Positions 1 through 10,544 of a stretch of 64,000 nt of DNA are shown piece after piece; the first letter of the stretch is position 1, and each line of letters starts with the position of its first letter. The notes under the pieces are model-generated. The model saw only the letters and a list, made by a program, of their open reading frames with translations. It made no database searches and had not been told where the DNA came from. Source of the DNA: Ideonella_A intermedia_A (lineage in GTDB: Bacteria; Pseudomonadota; Gammaproteobacteria; Burkholderiales; Burkholderiaceae_C); contig CALRPU020000013.1 in NCBI GenBank assembly GCA_943370175.1, positions 1 to 64,000 of the forward strand, read 5' to 3'. The translations under genes and the position numbers were made by a program.

Positions 1-322
1 CAAGCTGCCGGCCGAGGAGCTGAAGATCGATCGCAGCTTTGTCCAGGACCTCGGCACCAACGAAGACGCCGAGCGGGTGGTCGACGCCGTGATCAAGCTG
101 GCCCAGGCGTTGCAGCTCAAGGTGGTGGCCGAGGGCGTGGAAACCGAGCAGCAGTACGTGATCCTGCGTCAGCTGGGCTGCGACGAGTTGCAGGGTTACC
201 TGTTCGCCAAGCCGATGTCGGCCAAGGCCTTGTCCCAGTGGGCGATGAACGACATCGGCCCGAAAGACATCGATTTCCGCGATTCGTTGTACGGCGACAC
301 GCGCATGGCCGAGCTGCATTGA
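1..322 (+). CDS. EAL-domain protein, C-terminal end (partial)
   Basis: This is the last ~106 residues of a cyclic-di-GMP phosphodiesterase-type EAL domain; the gene begins before the window and is read from base 2. Typical late EAL motifs are visible: LKIDRSFV near the edge, then VVAEGVET, then GCDELQGYLFAKPM, the standard end of the fold. EAL domains hydrolyse cyclic-di-GMP to pGpG in the cytoplasm. The catalytic EAL triplet and any sensory or GGDEF part lie outside the window, so activity and domain order cannot be judged. A perfect hairpin follows the stop. Confidence 0.9.
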   Translation, partial: KLPAEELKIDRSFVQDLGTNEDAERVVDAVIKLAQALQLKVVAEGVETEQQYVILRQLGCDELQGYLFAKPMSAKALSQWAMNDIGPKDIDFRDSLYGDTRMAELH

Positions 323-333
323 CCCTGTGTGCT

Positions 334-356
334 GGCGTGCTGCGCTGCAGCACGCC
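334..356 (+). terminator. Perfect hairpin between the EAL gene and metH
   Basis: Ten bases (334-343) pair perfectly with 347-356 around a three-base loop. The hairpin lies 12 bases after the EAL stop and is followed by TAAAATT rather than a T run. It could act as a weak terminator for the upstream gene. It also covers the -35 region of the metH promoter proposed at 357-362, so an operator role is equally possible. Confidence 0.4.
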
Positions 357-362
357 TAAAAT
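357..362 (+). promoter_or_regulatory. Candidate -10 of metH (N-terminal half), leaderless
   Basis: TAAAAT lies exactly six bases before the ATG at 369. No Shine-Dalgarno sequence is visible. If this hexamer is the -10 element, transcription would start at or next to the start codon. No good -35 box is visible. The same geometry recurs before the DUF1415, VOC and hemE genes. Confidence 0.45.
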
Positions 363-368
363 TCGGTC

Positions 369-1418
369 ATGAAACCCATCGCCTACACACGCGGCCAGCG
401 GCTGCCGGACATCCTGCAACAGCGCATCGCGGTGCTCGACGGCGCGATGGGCACGATGATCCAACGCTACAAGTTGGGCGAGGCCGATTTTCGGGGCAGC
501 CGGTTTGCCGACCACGGCAAAGACCTGAAGGGCAACAACGACCTGCTGCAACTGACGCGGCCGGACGTCATCCGGGAGATCCACGACCAGTACCTGGCCG
601 CCGGTGCCGACCTGATCGAGACCAACACCTTCGGCGCCACCACCATCGCGCAGGAAGACTACGCGCTGGCCCACGTGGCGCGCGAGTTGAATGTTGCCGG
701 TGCCCGGCTGGCGCGCGCCGCATGCGACGCGGTGAGCACGGTCGACAAGCCCCGCTTTGTCGCCGGCGCCCTGGGGCCGACCCCGCGCACCGCCAGCATC
801 AGCCCGGACGTGAACGACCCGGCCGCGCGCAATGTGGACTTCGATCAGCTGCGCGAGGCGTATTACGAGCAGGCGTCCGGGCTGCTCGAGGGCGGCTGCG
901 ACCTGTTTCTCGTCGAAACCATCTTCGACACCCTGAACGCCAAGGCCGCGATCTTCGCGCTGGACGAGTTGATGGAAGACACGGGCGAGCGTTTGCCGGT
1001 GGTCATCTCGGGCACCGTGACCGACGCTTCGGGACGCATCCTGTCGGGGCAGACCGTCAGCGCGTTCTGGCACAGCGTTCGCCATGCGCGCCCGTTGGCC
1101 GTGGGCCTGAATTGCGCCCTCGGCGCCACGCTCATGCGCCCCTACATCGAAGAGCTGGCCAAAGTGGCTGGCGACACCTTCATCAGTTGCTACCCGAACG
1201 CCGGCCTGCCCAACCCGATGAGCGACACCGGCTTCGACGAGACGCCGGAGATCACCGGCAGCCTGGTCGAGGAGTTTGCCAAGTCGGGTTTTCTGAACAT
1301 CGCGGGCGGCTGCTGCGGCACCACGCCACAGCACATCGCCGAAATCGCCCGGCGCGTCGGCCAGTACCAGCCGCGGTGCCGGCACGGGGCGATGTTCAGC
1401 GATTTGGTCGCTGCCTGA
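369..1418 (+). CDS. metH: Methionine synthase, N-terminal half (homocysteine-binding)
   Basis: This 349-residue protein covers only the homocysteine S-methyltransferase module of cobalamin-dependent methionine synthase (MetH), which transfers a methyl group from methylcobalamin to homocysteine. The fold starts with VLDGAMGTMIQ (residues ~22-32). The zinc ligands are present: Cys249 in LNCALG and Cys315-Cys316 in GGCCGT, equivalent to Cys247/310/311 of E. coli MetH. The protein stops just after the barrel, where E. coli MetH would continue into the folate domain. That remainder is encoded separately at 2993-5758. A split MetH is known in Burkholderiales. Here an oppositely oriented gene lies between the halves, so they cannot share one simple transcript. 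Confidence 0.93.
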   Translation: MKPIAYTRGQRLPDILQQRIAVLDGAMGTMIQRYKLGEADFRGSRFADHGKDLKGNNDLLQLTRPDVIREIHDQYLAAGADLIETNTFGATTIAQEDYALAHVARELNVAGARLARAACDAVSTVDKPRFVAGALGPTPRTASISPDVNDPAARNVDFDQLREAYYEQASGLLEGGCDLFLVETIFDTLNAKAAIFALDELMEDTGERLPVVISGTVTDASGRILSGQTVSAFWHSVRHARPLAVGLNCALGATLMRPYIEELAKVAGDTFISCYPNAGLPNPMSDTGFDETPEITGSLVEEFAKSGFLNIAGGCCGTTPQHIAEIARRVGQYQPRCRHGAMFSDLVAA

Positions 1419-1473
1419 GGGCTCGACGGCTGCGGTGGCCGGGCCGTCGGCACCCGGCCCATGGCCCCGCGGC

Positions 1474-2784
1474 TCACCCGGACAGCTGCACCAGCCGTTC
1501 CACGCCCACGCGAACCCGCACGTCTTTCGGCGCCACGGCGGCCTTGATCTCGTGTTGGGCGAGGCGGGTGTCGCGCACGGCCGGCTCGCTCAGCGGCGTG
1601 CCATTGCGACCGATGATGCTGGCCACCCGCGGCGCGTTGGCACGCTCACCCCGCCGCACGACCACCGCCACCTCGGTGCTGTTCAGCTGCACGAAGCAAC
1701 CCGGGGCATAGATGCCCAGGGCCTTGATGATGGCCGCGCCGGCCTCGTCGGGCTGCTGTTGTTCGTCGAGGTAGGTGGCCTTGGCGGCGGCCGTGGCCGA
1801 CAGGGCCGCGCGCAACTTGCGCGGGCTCAGGCGGGCCGCAAAAATGTCGGCGCGCTGAATCAGCCGGGCCATTGCCCCCGCCGCCGGCCGACCCGCCAGC
1901 GTGCCAGGCGGGCTGGTGTGGTGATGGGCCACGGCGTCCAGCCAATCGCCATCGGTCACGCCCAGGTCGAGCAGCAGCTGCCGGCCCGCCTGCGCGTGGT
2001 CGGCGATCTGCTGGCGCTGCCGGGGCGACAACGAGGTGTCCTGCAACGCGAGCTGGTCTTGCAGCGTTGTCATCGCGATGTTCATGGTCAGCGCGGCGCA
2101 ACGCAGCACGTCGCGCCGCGGCAGGCTGTCGGCGGGCAGCTCGCGCGCGGCGAGTTCGCACACCGCGCTCACCAGCAAGGCGTGATTGACGCTGTACTGG
2201 CGCACCTCGCTGCAGGCGTTCTGGATCAGCACCAGCAGGCCGACGTCGACGTCGCTGCCCAGCAGGTCCTGCATGTCGGCGTCCAGGCGCTGCACCCGCT
2301 GGGTGAAGTCGCGTGGGTCCGGGTCGCGCAGCAAGGTGGCGGTTCGCAGGCTCAGGCTGTTCCAGGCCGCCACCGGGTCGGCGGGCCGGCGAAACGCGGG
2401 CGAGGCCACCGCGGGCGCCATCACGCTGGCGCTGACCGGCGCCGTCGCCACGGTCGCGGCATCGGCCGCCGCGGCGGCTTGACCCACCGGGGCCGATGGG
2501 GCCGTCGGGCTGGGCGGTGCCGCGTCGACGCGGGCCTCGGCAATGCGCCCCAGCGAGGCGTTCTGCCGCACCATCGTGTCGATCTTGCCGGCCAGCGCGC
2601 GCTGGAACGCTTGCGACTCAACGATGTCGACGTACACCCCGCGCTCGATCAGCTGCTGGCGCATCGTGGGCGTCGAGATCACCTTGCCGGCCGCGAGCAG
2701 CAACTGCCCCTGGGCATCGCGCAGTGAAAACGACAGGCTGCTGCCCACCCGCAAGGTCGAGTCGGGCACGGGCGTGACCTTCAT
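1474..2784 (-). CDS. Degenerate HD-GYP-like protein
   Basis: This 436-residue cytoplasmic protein has an N-terminal module resembling those that precede HD-GYP domains (residues ~1-75), an Ala/Pro-rich linker (~88-135) and an HD-GYP-like helical domain (~190-350). HD-GYP domains are metal-dependent cyclic-di-GMP phosphodiesterases. Here key positions are changed. His201 survives, but the usual HD pair in ALLHDIGK is Met234-Asn235 (ALTMNIAM). The HHExxDGxGYP stretch reads HHHTSPPGT at 287-295, with no GYP. His263 and Asp313 remain. The protein is probably catalytically dead or altered and may act as a binding or signalling protein. The start is the ATG at 2784, chosen because conserved sequence begins there. 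It converges on metH-N and diverges from metH-C. Confidence 0.75.
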   Translation of the reverse strand: MKVTPVPDSTLRVGSSLSFSLRDAQGQLLLAAGKVISTPTMRQQLIERGVYVDIVESQAFQRALAGKIDTMVRQNASLGRIAEARVDAAPPSPTAPSAPVGQAAAAADAATVATAPVSASVMAPAVASPAFRRPADPVAAWNSLSLRTATLLRDPDPRDFTQRVQRLDADMQDLLGSDVDVGLLVLIQNACSEVRQYSVNHALLVSAVCELAARELPADSLPRRDVLRCAALTMNIAMTTLQDQLALQDTSLSPRQRQQIADHAQAGRQLLLDLGVTDGDWLDAVAHHHTSPPGTLAGRPAAGAMARLIQRADIFAARLSPRKLRAALSATAAAKATYLDEQQQPDEAGAAIIKALGIYAPGCFVQLNSTEVAVVVRRGERANAPRVASIIGRNGTPLSEPAVRDTRLAQHEIKAAVAPKDVRVRVGVERLVQLSG

Positions 2785-2841
2785 GGGCGGACGGTGCCCC
2801 TTCCGATGTGCTGCCTGTGCTGGTTCATGCCGAGGGGCCTT

Positions 2842-2847
2842 TACAAT
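2842..2847 (+). promoter_or_regulatory. -10 element of metH C-terminal half
   Basis: TACAAT lies about ten bases before the first paired base of the SAH riboswitch, the right distance for transcription to begin just ahead of the aptamer. The -35 region is not clear. Confidence 0.6.
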
Positions 2848-2854
2848 CCGTGTT

Positions 2855-2946
2855 CTCCCGAGGAGCGCTGCGACAAGCACCCGCCGGACCGTTCGGTCCG
2901 CTGCTTGCCAGGCTCGGGACCTGTTTTTCAACAGCGCTCACCCGAC
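2855..2946 (+). promoter_or_regulatory. S-adenosylhomocysteine (SAH) riboswitch
   Basis: The leader matches the known SAH aptamer in sequence and pairing. P1 pairs CCCGAG (2857-2862) with CTCGGG (2913-2918). The pseudoknot pairs GAGCGCTG (2863-2870) with CAGCGCTC (2932-2939), a perfect 8-bp match. The conserved GAGGAGCGCTGC and CAGGCTCG segments are both present, and a variable internal hairpin (2875-2907) fits the optional stem. Known SAH riboswitches lie upstream of ahcY and metH in betaproteobacteria and switch expression on when SAH accumulates. The metH start lies about 47 bases downstream. The on-switch direction is taken from the family, not visible here. Confidence 0.9.
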
Positions 2947-2992
2947 CCAAGGGCCGCGGTGAGCTGTGCGGCCCGTCTCAGGACCTGCCGCC

Positions 2993-5758
<2,766 letters not shown>

Positions 5759-5773
5759 GCGCGCGGCGCGGCG

Positions 5774-7309
5774 TCAGGCGGTGAGCAGCGCGCGCCGGTA
5801 CTGGATCGCCTCGGCCAGGTGGGCAAGGTCGATGTCCGCGCTGCCGGCCAGGTCGGCGATGCTGCGCGCCACCCTCAGCGCCCGGTGGTGCGAGCGGGCC
5901 GACCAGTTCAGCCGCACGGCCGCCTGCCGCAGCATTTGCGCTGCGGCGTCCGACAGCACGCAGTGTCGATCGATGGCGTCCCCGGCCAGCGCGGCGTTGG
6001 GCACGCCTTGACGGTCGAGCTGCACCTGGCGCGCGGCGGCGACCCGCGCCGCCACCGTGGCGCTGCTCTCGCCGGTGGCCTGCCCGCCGAGCGCGCTCAC
6101 CGGCAGGGCCGGCACCTCCACCTGCAGGTCGATGCGGTCAAGCAGCGGGCCGCTGATGCGCCCCTGGTAGCGGGCCACCTGGTCCGGTGAGCAGCGGCAA
6201 CTGCGCTGGCTGCTGCCGTGGTGGCCGCATGGGCAGGGGTTCATCGCCGCCACCAGGCTCACATTGCAAGGAAACTCCGCCTGCCGCATCGCCCGTGAGA
6301 TCACGATGCGGCCCCGCTCCAGCGGTTCGCGCAGCGCCTCCAGCGCGGCGCGGGGGTACTCCGGCAGTTCGTCGAGGAACAGCACCCCGGCGTGCGCGAG
6401 CGAGATTTCGCCTGGCCGGGGCGGTGCACCGCCGCCCACCAACGCCGCGGCCGACGCGCTGTGGTGGGGGCTGCGCAGGCTGCGCTGACGCCAGCGGTCC
6501 GGGCTGAACAGGCCAGCCAGGCTGAGCAGCGCCGCCGATTCCAGGGCCTCTTGCTGTGTCATCGGCGGCATCAGTCCGCCCAGCCGTTGGGCCAGCATCG
6601 ATTTGCCCGTGCCGGGCGGGCCCACCATCAGCAGGCTGTGTCCCCCGGCGGCCGCCAACTCCAGCGCGCGTTTGGCACCGGCCTGGCCGCGCACGTCGCG
6701 CAGGTCGGGCGGTGCTGGCGGCTGGCCAGCGGGCAGCGCGCGGGCCCGCGGCAGGTTGGTCTCAGTGCCTGTGGCGGCGTCGCCCGCGGCCACGGGCCGC
6801 ATGGCGGCCACCACGTCCAGCAAGTGGGCGGCGCGCAGCACGGTCAGGTCGTCCACGAGGGCCGCTTCCTCGGCGCTGCCGGGCGGCAGCACCAGCACCA
6901 GACCCGACTCGGCCGTCTGCAGGCTCAGTGCCATGGCCAGCGCCCCGCGCACCGGGCGCAATTCACCGCCCAGCGAAAGCTCGCCGGCGAACTCATGGCC
7001 CGCGAGCCGTTGCGCGTCGATCTGGCCGCTGGCGGCCAGGATGCCCAGCGCGATCGGCAGGTCGAAGCTGCCCGACTCCTTCGGCAGGTCGGCCGGGGCC
7101 AGGCTCACGGTGATGCGCTTGTTCATTGGAAATTCCAGCCCGCTGTTGTGCAGTGCGGCGCGCACCCGTTCGCGCGCCTCGCGCACCTCGGTGTCCGCCA
7201 GGCCCACCAACGTGAAGCTGGGCAGGCCGTTGGCCAGGTGCACCTCAACGGTGACGTGGGGCGCGTGCAGGCCCACCAGGGCCCGGCTGTGAACGGTGGC
7301 AAGGGACAT
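5774..7309 (-). CDS. comM: ComM/YifB-type Mg-chelatase-like AAA ATPase
   Basis: This 511-residue protein has the full ComM/YifB layout: an N-terminal Lon-protease-like fold (~1-170), an AAA+ Mg-chelatase core with Walker A GPPGTGKSM (230-238) and Walker B FLDELPE (311-317), a cysteine-containing MNPCPCGHHG segment (~356-365), and a C-terminal helical lid. ComM is a hexameric helicase that promotes branch migration during natural transformation in several proteobacteria. The start at 7309 matches the family N-terminus MSLATVHSRALVG. The gene is monocistronic, convergent with metH and divergent from the porin-glnK-amtB operon. Confidence 0.93.
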   Translation of the reverse strand: MSLATVHSRALVGLHAPHVTVEVHLANGLPSFTLVGLADTEVREARERVRAALHNSGLEFPMNKRITVSLAPADLPKESGSFDLPIALGILAASGQIDAQRLAGHEFAGELSLGGELRPVRGALAMALSLQTAESGLVLVLPPGSAEEAALVDDLTVLRAAHLLDVVAAMRPVAAGDAATGTETNLPRARALPAGQPPAPPDLRDVRGQAGAKRALELAAAGGHSLLMVGPPGTGKSMLAQRLGGLMPPMTQQEALESAALLSLAGLFSPDRWRQRSLRSPHHSASAAALVGGGAPPRPGEISLAHAGVLFLDELPEYPRAALEALREPLERGRIVISRAMRQAEFPCNVSLVAAMNPCPCGHHGSSQRSCRCSPDQVARYQGRISGPLLDRIDLQVEVPALPVSALGGQATGESSATVAARVAAARQVQLDRQGVPNAALAGDAIDRHCVLSDAAAQMLRQAAVRLNWSARSHHRALRVARSIADLAGSADIDLAHLAEAIQYRRALLTA

Positions 7310-7443
7310 GGCAGGCGTGGTCGTGGTGCGACGGGTCGTGGGGCAGCACGCAGTGTGGTGGTCGCGCCCAGCCCGGTGGCGGGCGAGACCGCGCACCATC
7401 GGGGGACGCTCGTCAAGCCCAGACCCCCCACATTTGGGGGATG

Positions 7444-7460
7444 CGCACACCATTGGTGCA
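7444..7460 (+). promoter_or_regulatory. Candidate NtrC binding site
   Basis: The 17 bases match the NtrC dyad TGCACC-N5-GGTGCA with a perfect right half (7455-7460) and four of six matches in the left half. It lies about 125 bases before the predicted sigma-54 start site, a usual enhancer distance. A weaker half-site TGCACC occurs at 7492-7497. Confidence 0.55.
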
Positions 7461-7549
7461 TATTGGCGCCAGGCTATGCGGTGGTGCGGCATGCACCGCG
7501 CTCGCCCACCCAGGCCTGTTGTTGGGGCAATCGGGCCCGCGCCGGCTCA

Positions 7550-7565
7550 TGGCACAGAAGCTGCA
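7550..7565 (+). promoter_or_regulatory. Sigma-54 promoter of the porin-glnK-amtB operon
   Basis: TGGCAC (-24 region) and CTGCA (-12 region) place the invariant GG (7551-7552) and GC (7563-7564) exactly ten bases apart, as sigma-54 requires. Transcription should start near 7576, leaving a leader that contains the Shine-Dalgarno sequence at 7596-7600. The genes downstream are classical nitrogen-control targets, which supports the call. Confidence 0.75.
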
Positions 7566-7606
7566 GAAGTGATGCGGAAGTTCACCTGCCCACCCGGAGA
7601 CTCGTC

Positions 7607-8395
7607 TTGAAACCGATCCACCTCCTCACCCTGTGTGTCACGGCGCTTGCCAGCGCCGTCCCTGCGGTCGCGACGGCCCAGGACAGCCCGCTGTCGTTCA
7701 ACGCCGCGCTGACCTCGGACTACCGCTACCGCGGCATTTCGCAGACCCGCCTGAAGCCCGCCATCTCGGCCGGCGCCGACTACACGCTGCCGGGCGGCTT
7801 CTACGTGGGCACCTGGCTGTCCACCATCAAGTGGATCAAGGACGCGGGCAAGATCGCCGGCGTCAACACCGGCAGCTCGAACGTCGAGTGGGACATCTAC
7901 GGCGGCTACAAGGGCGAGATTCAGAAGGACCTCGGCTACGACGTTGGCCTGCTGACCTACATCTACCCGGGCAACAAATACGCCCGCCTGGGCGCCAAGA
8001 ACGCCAACACGACCGAGTTGTACGGCGCGGTCACCTTCGGCCCGGCCACGGTCAAGTACTCGCACAGCCTGACCTCCCTGTTCGGTGCGGGCACGAACAC
8101 CGTCAACAGCAAGAACAGCGGCTACCTCGAGCTCAACGCCACCTTCGACGTGGGCGGCGTGTCGGTCAGCCCGCACATTGGCCGGCAGAAGATCACCAAT
8201 TTCGGCGACTTCTCTTACACCGACTACTCGCTCACCGTCGCCAAGGACTTTGAGGGCTTCACCTTCAGCGCCGCCATTGTGGGCGCGGACACCAAGTCCA
8301 TCCCGGGCAACCCCAACGGCTACGCCTACTTCTCGCCCGGCGGCAAGGACCTGGGCCGCAACGGCCTGGTCGTCACGGTCAAGAAGACGTTCTGA
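7607..8395 (+). CDS. TorF-family putative outer-membrane porin
   Basis: This 262-residue exported protein belongs to the Gcw_chp/TorF family of putative porins. A signal peptide (MKPIHLLTLC..., cleaved near ATAQD) is followed by a beta-rich mature part. The family start FNAALTSDYRYRGISQT is evident, and the chain ends in aromatic Phe, as outer-membrane barrels often do. No upstream ATG fits. The TTG at 7607 is preceded by GGAGA six bases away and opens directly into the signal peptide. Members often precede glnK-amtB in betaproteobacteria, so it may help nitrogen compounds cross the outer membrane. The substrate is unknown. A sigma-54 promoter lies just upstream. Confidence 0.85.
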   Translation: MKPIHLLTLCVTALASAVPAVATAQDSPLSFNAALTSDYRYRGISQTRLKPAISAGADYTLPGGFYVGTWLSTIKWIKDAGKIAGVNTGSSNVEWDIYGGYKGEIQKDLGYDVGLLTYIYPGNKYARLGAKNANTTELYGAVTFGPATVKYSHSLTSLFGAGTNTVNSKNSGYLELNATFDVGGVSVSPHIGRQKITNFGDFSYTDYSLTVAKDFEGFTFSAAIVGADTKSIPGNPNGYAYFSPGGKDLGRNGLVVTVKKTF

Positions 8396-8418
8396 TTCGT
8401 TCCAACCTGGAGAAACCC

Positions 8419-8757
8419 ATGAAGATGGTGACTGCCATCGTCAAGCCCTTCAAGCTTGATGAAGTGCGTGAAGCCCTGAGCGCCATCGGCGTGCAGGGCG
8501 TGACCGTGACCGAGGTCAAGGGCTTCGGCCGTCAGAAGGGCCACACCGAGCTCTACCGTGGTGCCGAGTACGTCGTCGACTTTCTGCCGAAGGTCAAGAT
8601 CGAGGCGGCGGTGGACGACGCCATCGTTGACCGCGTGATCGAGGCGGTCGAGTCGGCCGCCCGCACGGGGAAGATCGGCGACGGAAAGATCTTTGTCTCG
8701 CCGCTGGAGCAGGTCGTGCGCATTCGCACCGGCGAGACCGGCAAGGACGCGCTCTGA
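8419..8757 (+). CDS. glnK: Nitrogen regulatory protein PII (GlnK)
   Basis: This 112-residue PII protein is the trimeric sensor of 2-oxoglutarate, ATP/ADP and glutamine status. The T-loop (residues ~37-55) contains Tyr51, the uridylylation site. The C-terminal signature GDGKIFVSPLEQVVRIRTGE forms the nucleotide pocket. It lies between the porin and amtB, the usual arrangement in which deuridylylated GlnK binds and plugs AmtB when nitrogen is plentiful. A ribosome-binding site (GGAGAAA) precedes the ATG. Linkage to amtB favours the name glnK over glnB. Confidence 0.95.
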   Translation: MKMVTAIVKPFKLDEVREALSAIGVQGVTVTEVKGFGRQKGHTELYRGAEYVVDFLPKVKIEAAVDDAIVDRVIEAVESAARTGKIGDGKIFVSPLEQVVRIRTGETGKDAL

Positions 8758-8833
8758 GAACGCGCTGGCGGGCCGTTGCGGCGCACGCGCCGAGCCAGCC
8801 CCTGCGCACGACACACCGAGAGAACACACCAAC

Positions 8834-10375
8834 ATGAAAAAACTGATCGCTTCCATCGCCCTGGGCCTCGCGGCCTGGGGCTTCGCAGGCGCCGTGCTGG
8901 CGCAGGCGGCGTCGGCCCCGGAGGCCGCGGCCTCGGTGGCCGCCATGGCGTCCGCGCCCGAGGTGGCCGCCTCGGCGGTGGCCGCCGCAGCACCCGCCGA
9001 GGCGGCTTCGGCCGCACCGGCTGCGGCCACGCCCGCACCCGTGCCCAACAAGGGCGACACCGCCTGGATGATGGTGGCCACGCTGCTGGTCATCATGATG
9101 ACGGTGCCGGGCCTGGCGCTGTTCTACGGCGGCCTGGTCCGCAGCAAGAACATGCTGTCGGTGCTGATGCAGGTGATGGTCACCTTCTCGATGATCGTCG
9201 TGCTGTGGGTGCTTTACGGCTACAGCCTGGCGTTCACCGAGGGCAATGCCTTCGTCGGCGGGCTCGACCGCGTGATGCTCAAGGGCATCTGGGACAACGC
9301 GGCCGGCACCTTTGCCAATGCGGCGACCTTCAGCAAGGGCGTCTACATCCCCGAGATCGTGTTCGCCGCCTTCCAGGCGACGTTCGCGGGCATCACCTGC
9401 TGCCTGATCGTCGGCGCCTTCGCCGAACGCATCAAGTTCTCGGCGGTGCTGGCCTTCATGGCCATCTGGTTCACGTTCAGCTACCTGCCCATCGCGCACA
9501 TGGTCTGGTTCTGGATGGGCCCGGACGCTTACGCCAGCAAGGAAGTGGCCGAGCAGATGACCGGCAAGGCCGGCCTGATCTGGCAGTGGGGCGCGCTGGA
9601 CTTTGCGGGCGGCACCGTGGTGCACATCAACGCCGCCGTGGCGGGCCTCGTGGGCGCCTACATGGTGGGCAAGCGCATCGGCTTCGGCAAGGAGTCGATG
9701 GCGCCGCACTCGCTGACCCTGACGATGGTGGGCGCCGCGCTGCTGTGGGTGGGCTGGTTCGGTTTCAACGCCGGCTCTGCCCTGGAAGCCAACGGCTTCG
9801 CCGCCCTGGCTTTCATGAACACGCTGGCCGCCACCGCCGCCGCCGTGCTCGCCTGGTGCATCGGTGAAGCGCTGATGAAGGGCAAGGCCTCGATGCTCGG
9901 CGCTGCGTCTGGCGCCGTGGCCGGCCTGGTGGCCATCACCCCGGCCTGCGGCAACGTGGGCATCGGCGGCGGCGTGGTCATCGGCCTGGTCGCTGGCTTT
10001 GCCTGCCTGTGGGGCGTCAATGGCCTGAAGCGCTTGCTGGGCGCGGACGACTCGCTCGACGTCTTTGGCGTGCACGGCGTGGGCGGCATCGTCGGCGCCT
10101 TGCTGACCGGTGTCTTCAATTCGCCGAACCTGGGTGGCCCGAGCGCGGTGGGCGACTGGGTGACCGTGGCCATGGTGGCCCCGGACGCCTACTCGATCGC
10201 CTCGCAGGTGTGGATCCAGGCCAAGGCCGTGATCCTGACCATCGTGTGGTCGGGTGTCGTCTCGCTGATTGCCTACAAGGTGGTCGATCTGGTGATTGGT
10301 CTGCGCGTGCCGGAAGAAGCCGAGCGCGAGGGCCTGGACATCACCTCGCACGGCGAGACCGCGTACCACAACTGA
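8834..10375 (+). CDS. amtB: Ammonium transporter AmtB
   Basis: This 513-residue inner-membrane protein forms a trimeric ammonium channel. A signal peptide (1-~23, ending VLAQA) is followed by an unusual Ala/Pro/Glu-rich stretch of about 48 residues (24-71) before the first membrane helix of the conserved core (DTAWMMVATLLVIMM). The pore histidine pair is present: His264 in GGTVVHINAA and His414 in FGVHGVGGIVGA. It is last in the porin-glnK-amtB operon, is presumably induced with it under nitrogen limitation, and is closed by the terminator at 10419. The ATG at 8834 is chosen because it begins the signal peptide. Confidence 0.95.
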   Translation: MKKLIASIALGLAAWGFAGAVLAQAASAPEAAASVAAMASAPEVAASAVAAAAPAEAASAAPAAATPAPVPNKGDTAWMMVATLLVIMMTVPGLALFYGGLVRSKNMLSVLMQVMVTFSMIVVLWVLYGYSLAFTEGNAFVGGLDRVMLKGIWDNAAGTFANAATFSKGVYIPEIVFAAFQATFAGITCCLIVGAFAERIKFSAVLAFMAIWFTFSYLPIAHMVWFWMGPDAYASKEVAEQMTGKAGLIWQWGALDFAGGTVVHINAAVAGLVGAYMVGKRIGFGKESMAPHSLTLTMVGAALLWVGWFGFNAGSALEANGFAALAFMNTLAATAAAVLAWCIGEALMKGKASMLGAASGAVAGLVAITPACGNVGIGGGVVIGLVAGFACLWGVNGLKRLLGADDSLDVFGVHGVGGIVGALLTGVFNSPNLGGPSAVGDWVTVAMVAPDAYSIASQVWIQAKAVILTIVWSGVVSLIAYKVVDLVIGLRVPEEAEREGLDITSHGETAYHN

Positions 10376-10418
10376 CCGTGAAGCCCGCGTGGCCCGTGGC
10401 CACGCGCACTGAACGCCA

Positions 10419-10443
10419 AGGGCCACCGTCGGTGGCCCTTTCC
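10419..10443 (+). terminator. Intrinsic terminator after amtB
   Basis: AGGGCCACC (10419-10427) pairs with GGTGGCCCT (10431-10439) around a three-base loop and runs into TTTCCC. The stem is strong and GC-rich but the T run is short. Confidence 0.75.
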
Positions 10444-10505
10444 CGTTGGGCGGGCCCGTGATGGGCTGGTCGGCCTTGCGCCGAGCGCGCGCGGACCCAG
10501 ATGCC

Positions 10506-10511
10506 TAGAAT
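10506..10511 (+). promoter_or_regulatory. Candidate -10 element of gshA
   Basis: TAGAAT lies 33 bases before the gshA ATG and downstream of the amtB terminator. No good -35 box is seen at the right spacing, so this is a modest call. Confidence 0.4.
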
Positions 10512-10544
10512 TCCCCCCTCACGCTGTGCACCCCGGGCTGCTTC

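Noticed and set aside
117..1385. Long open frame on the minus strand opposite metH-N
   Set aside because: It lies antisense to a well-conserved gene, has no recognisable domains or ribosome-binding site, and is rich in His/Arg/Gln as expected of GC-rich antisense frames.
6392..7606. Upstream in-frame extension of the porin gene
   Set aside because: It runs antisense through comM with low-complexity translation. The TTG at 7607 with GGAGA and a signal peptide is the real start.
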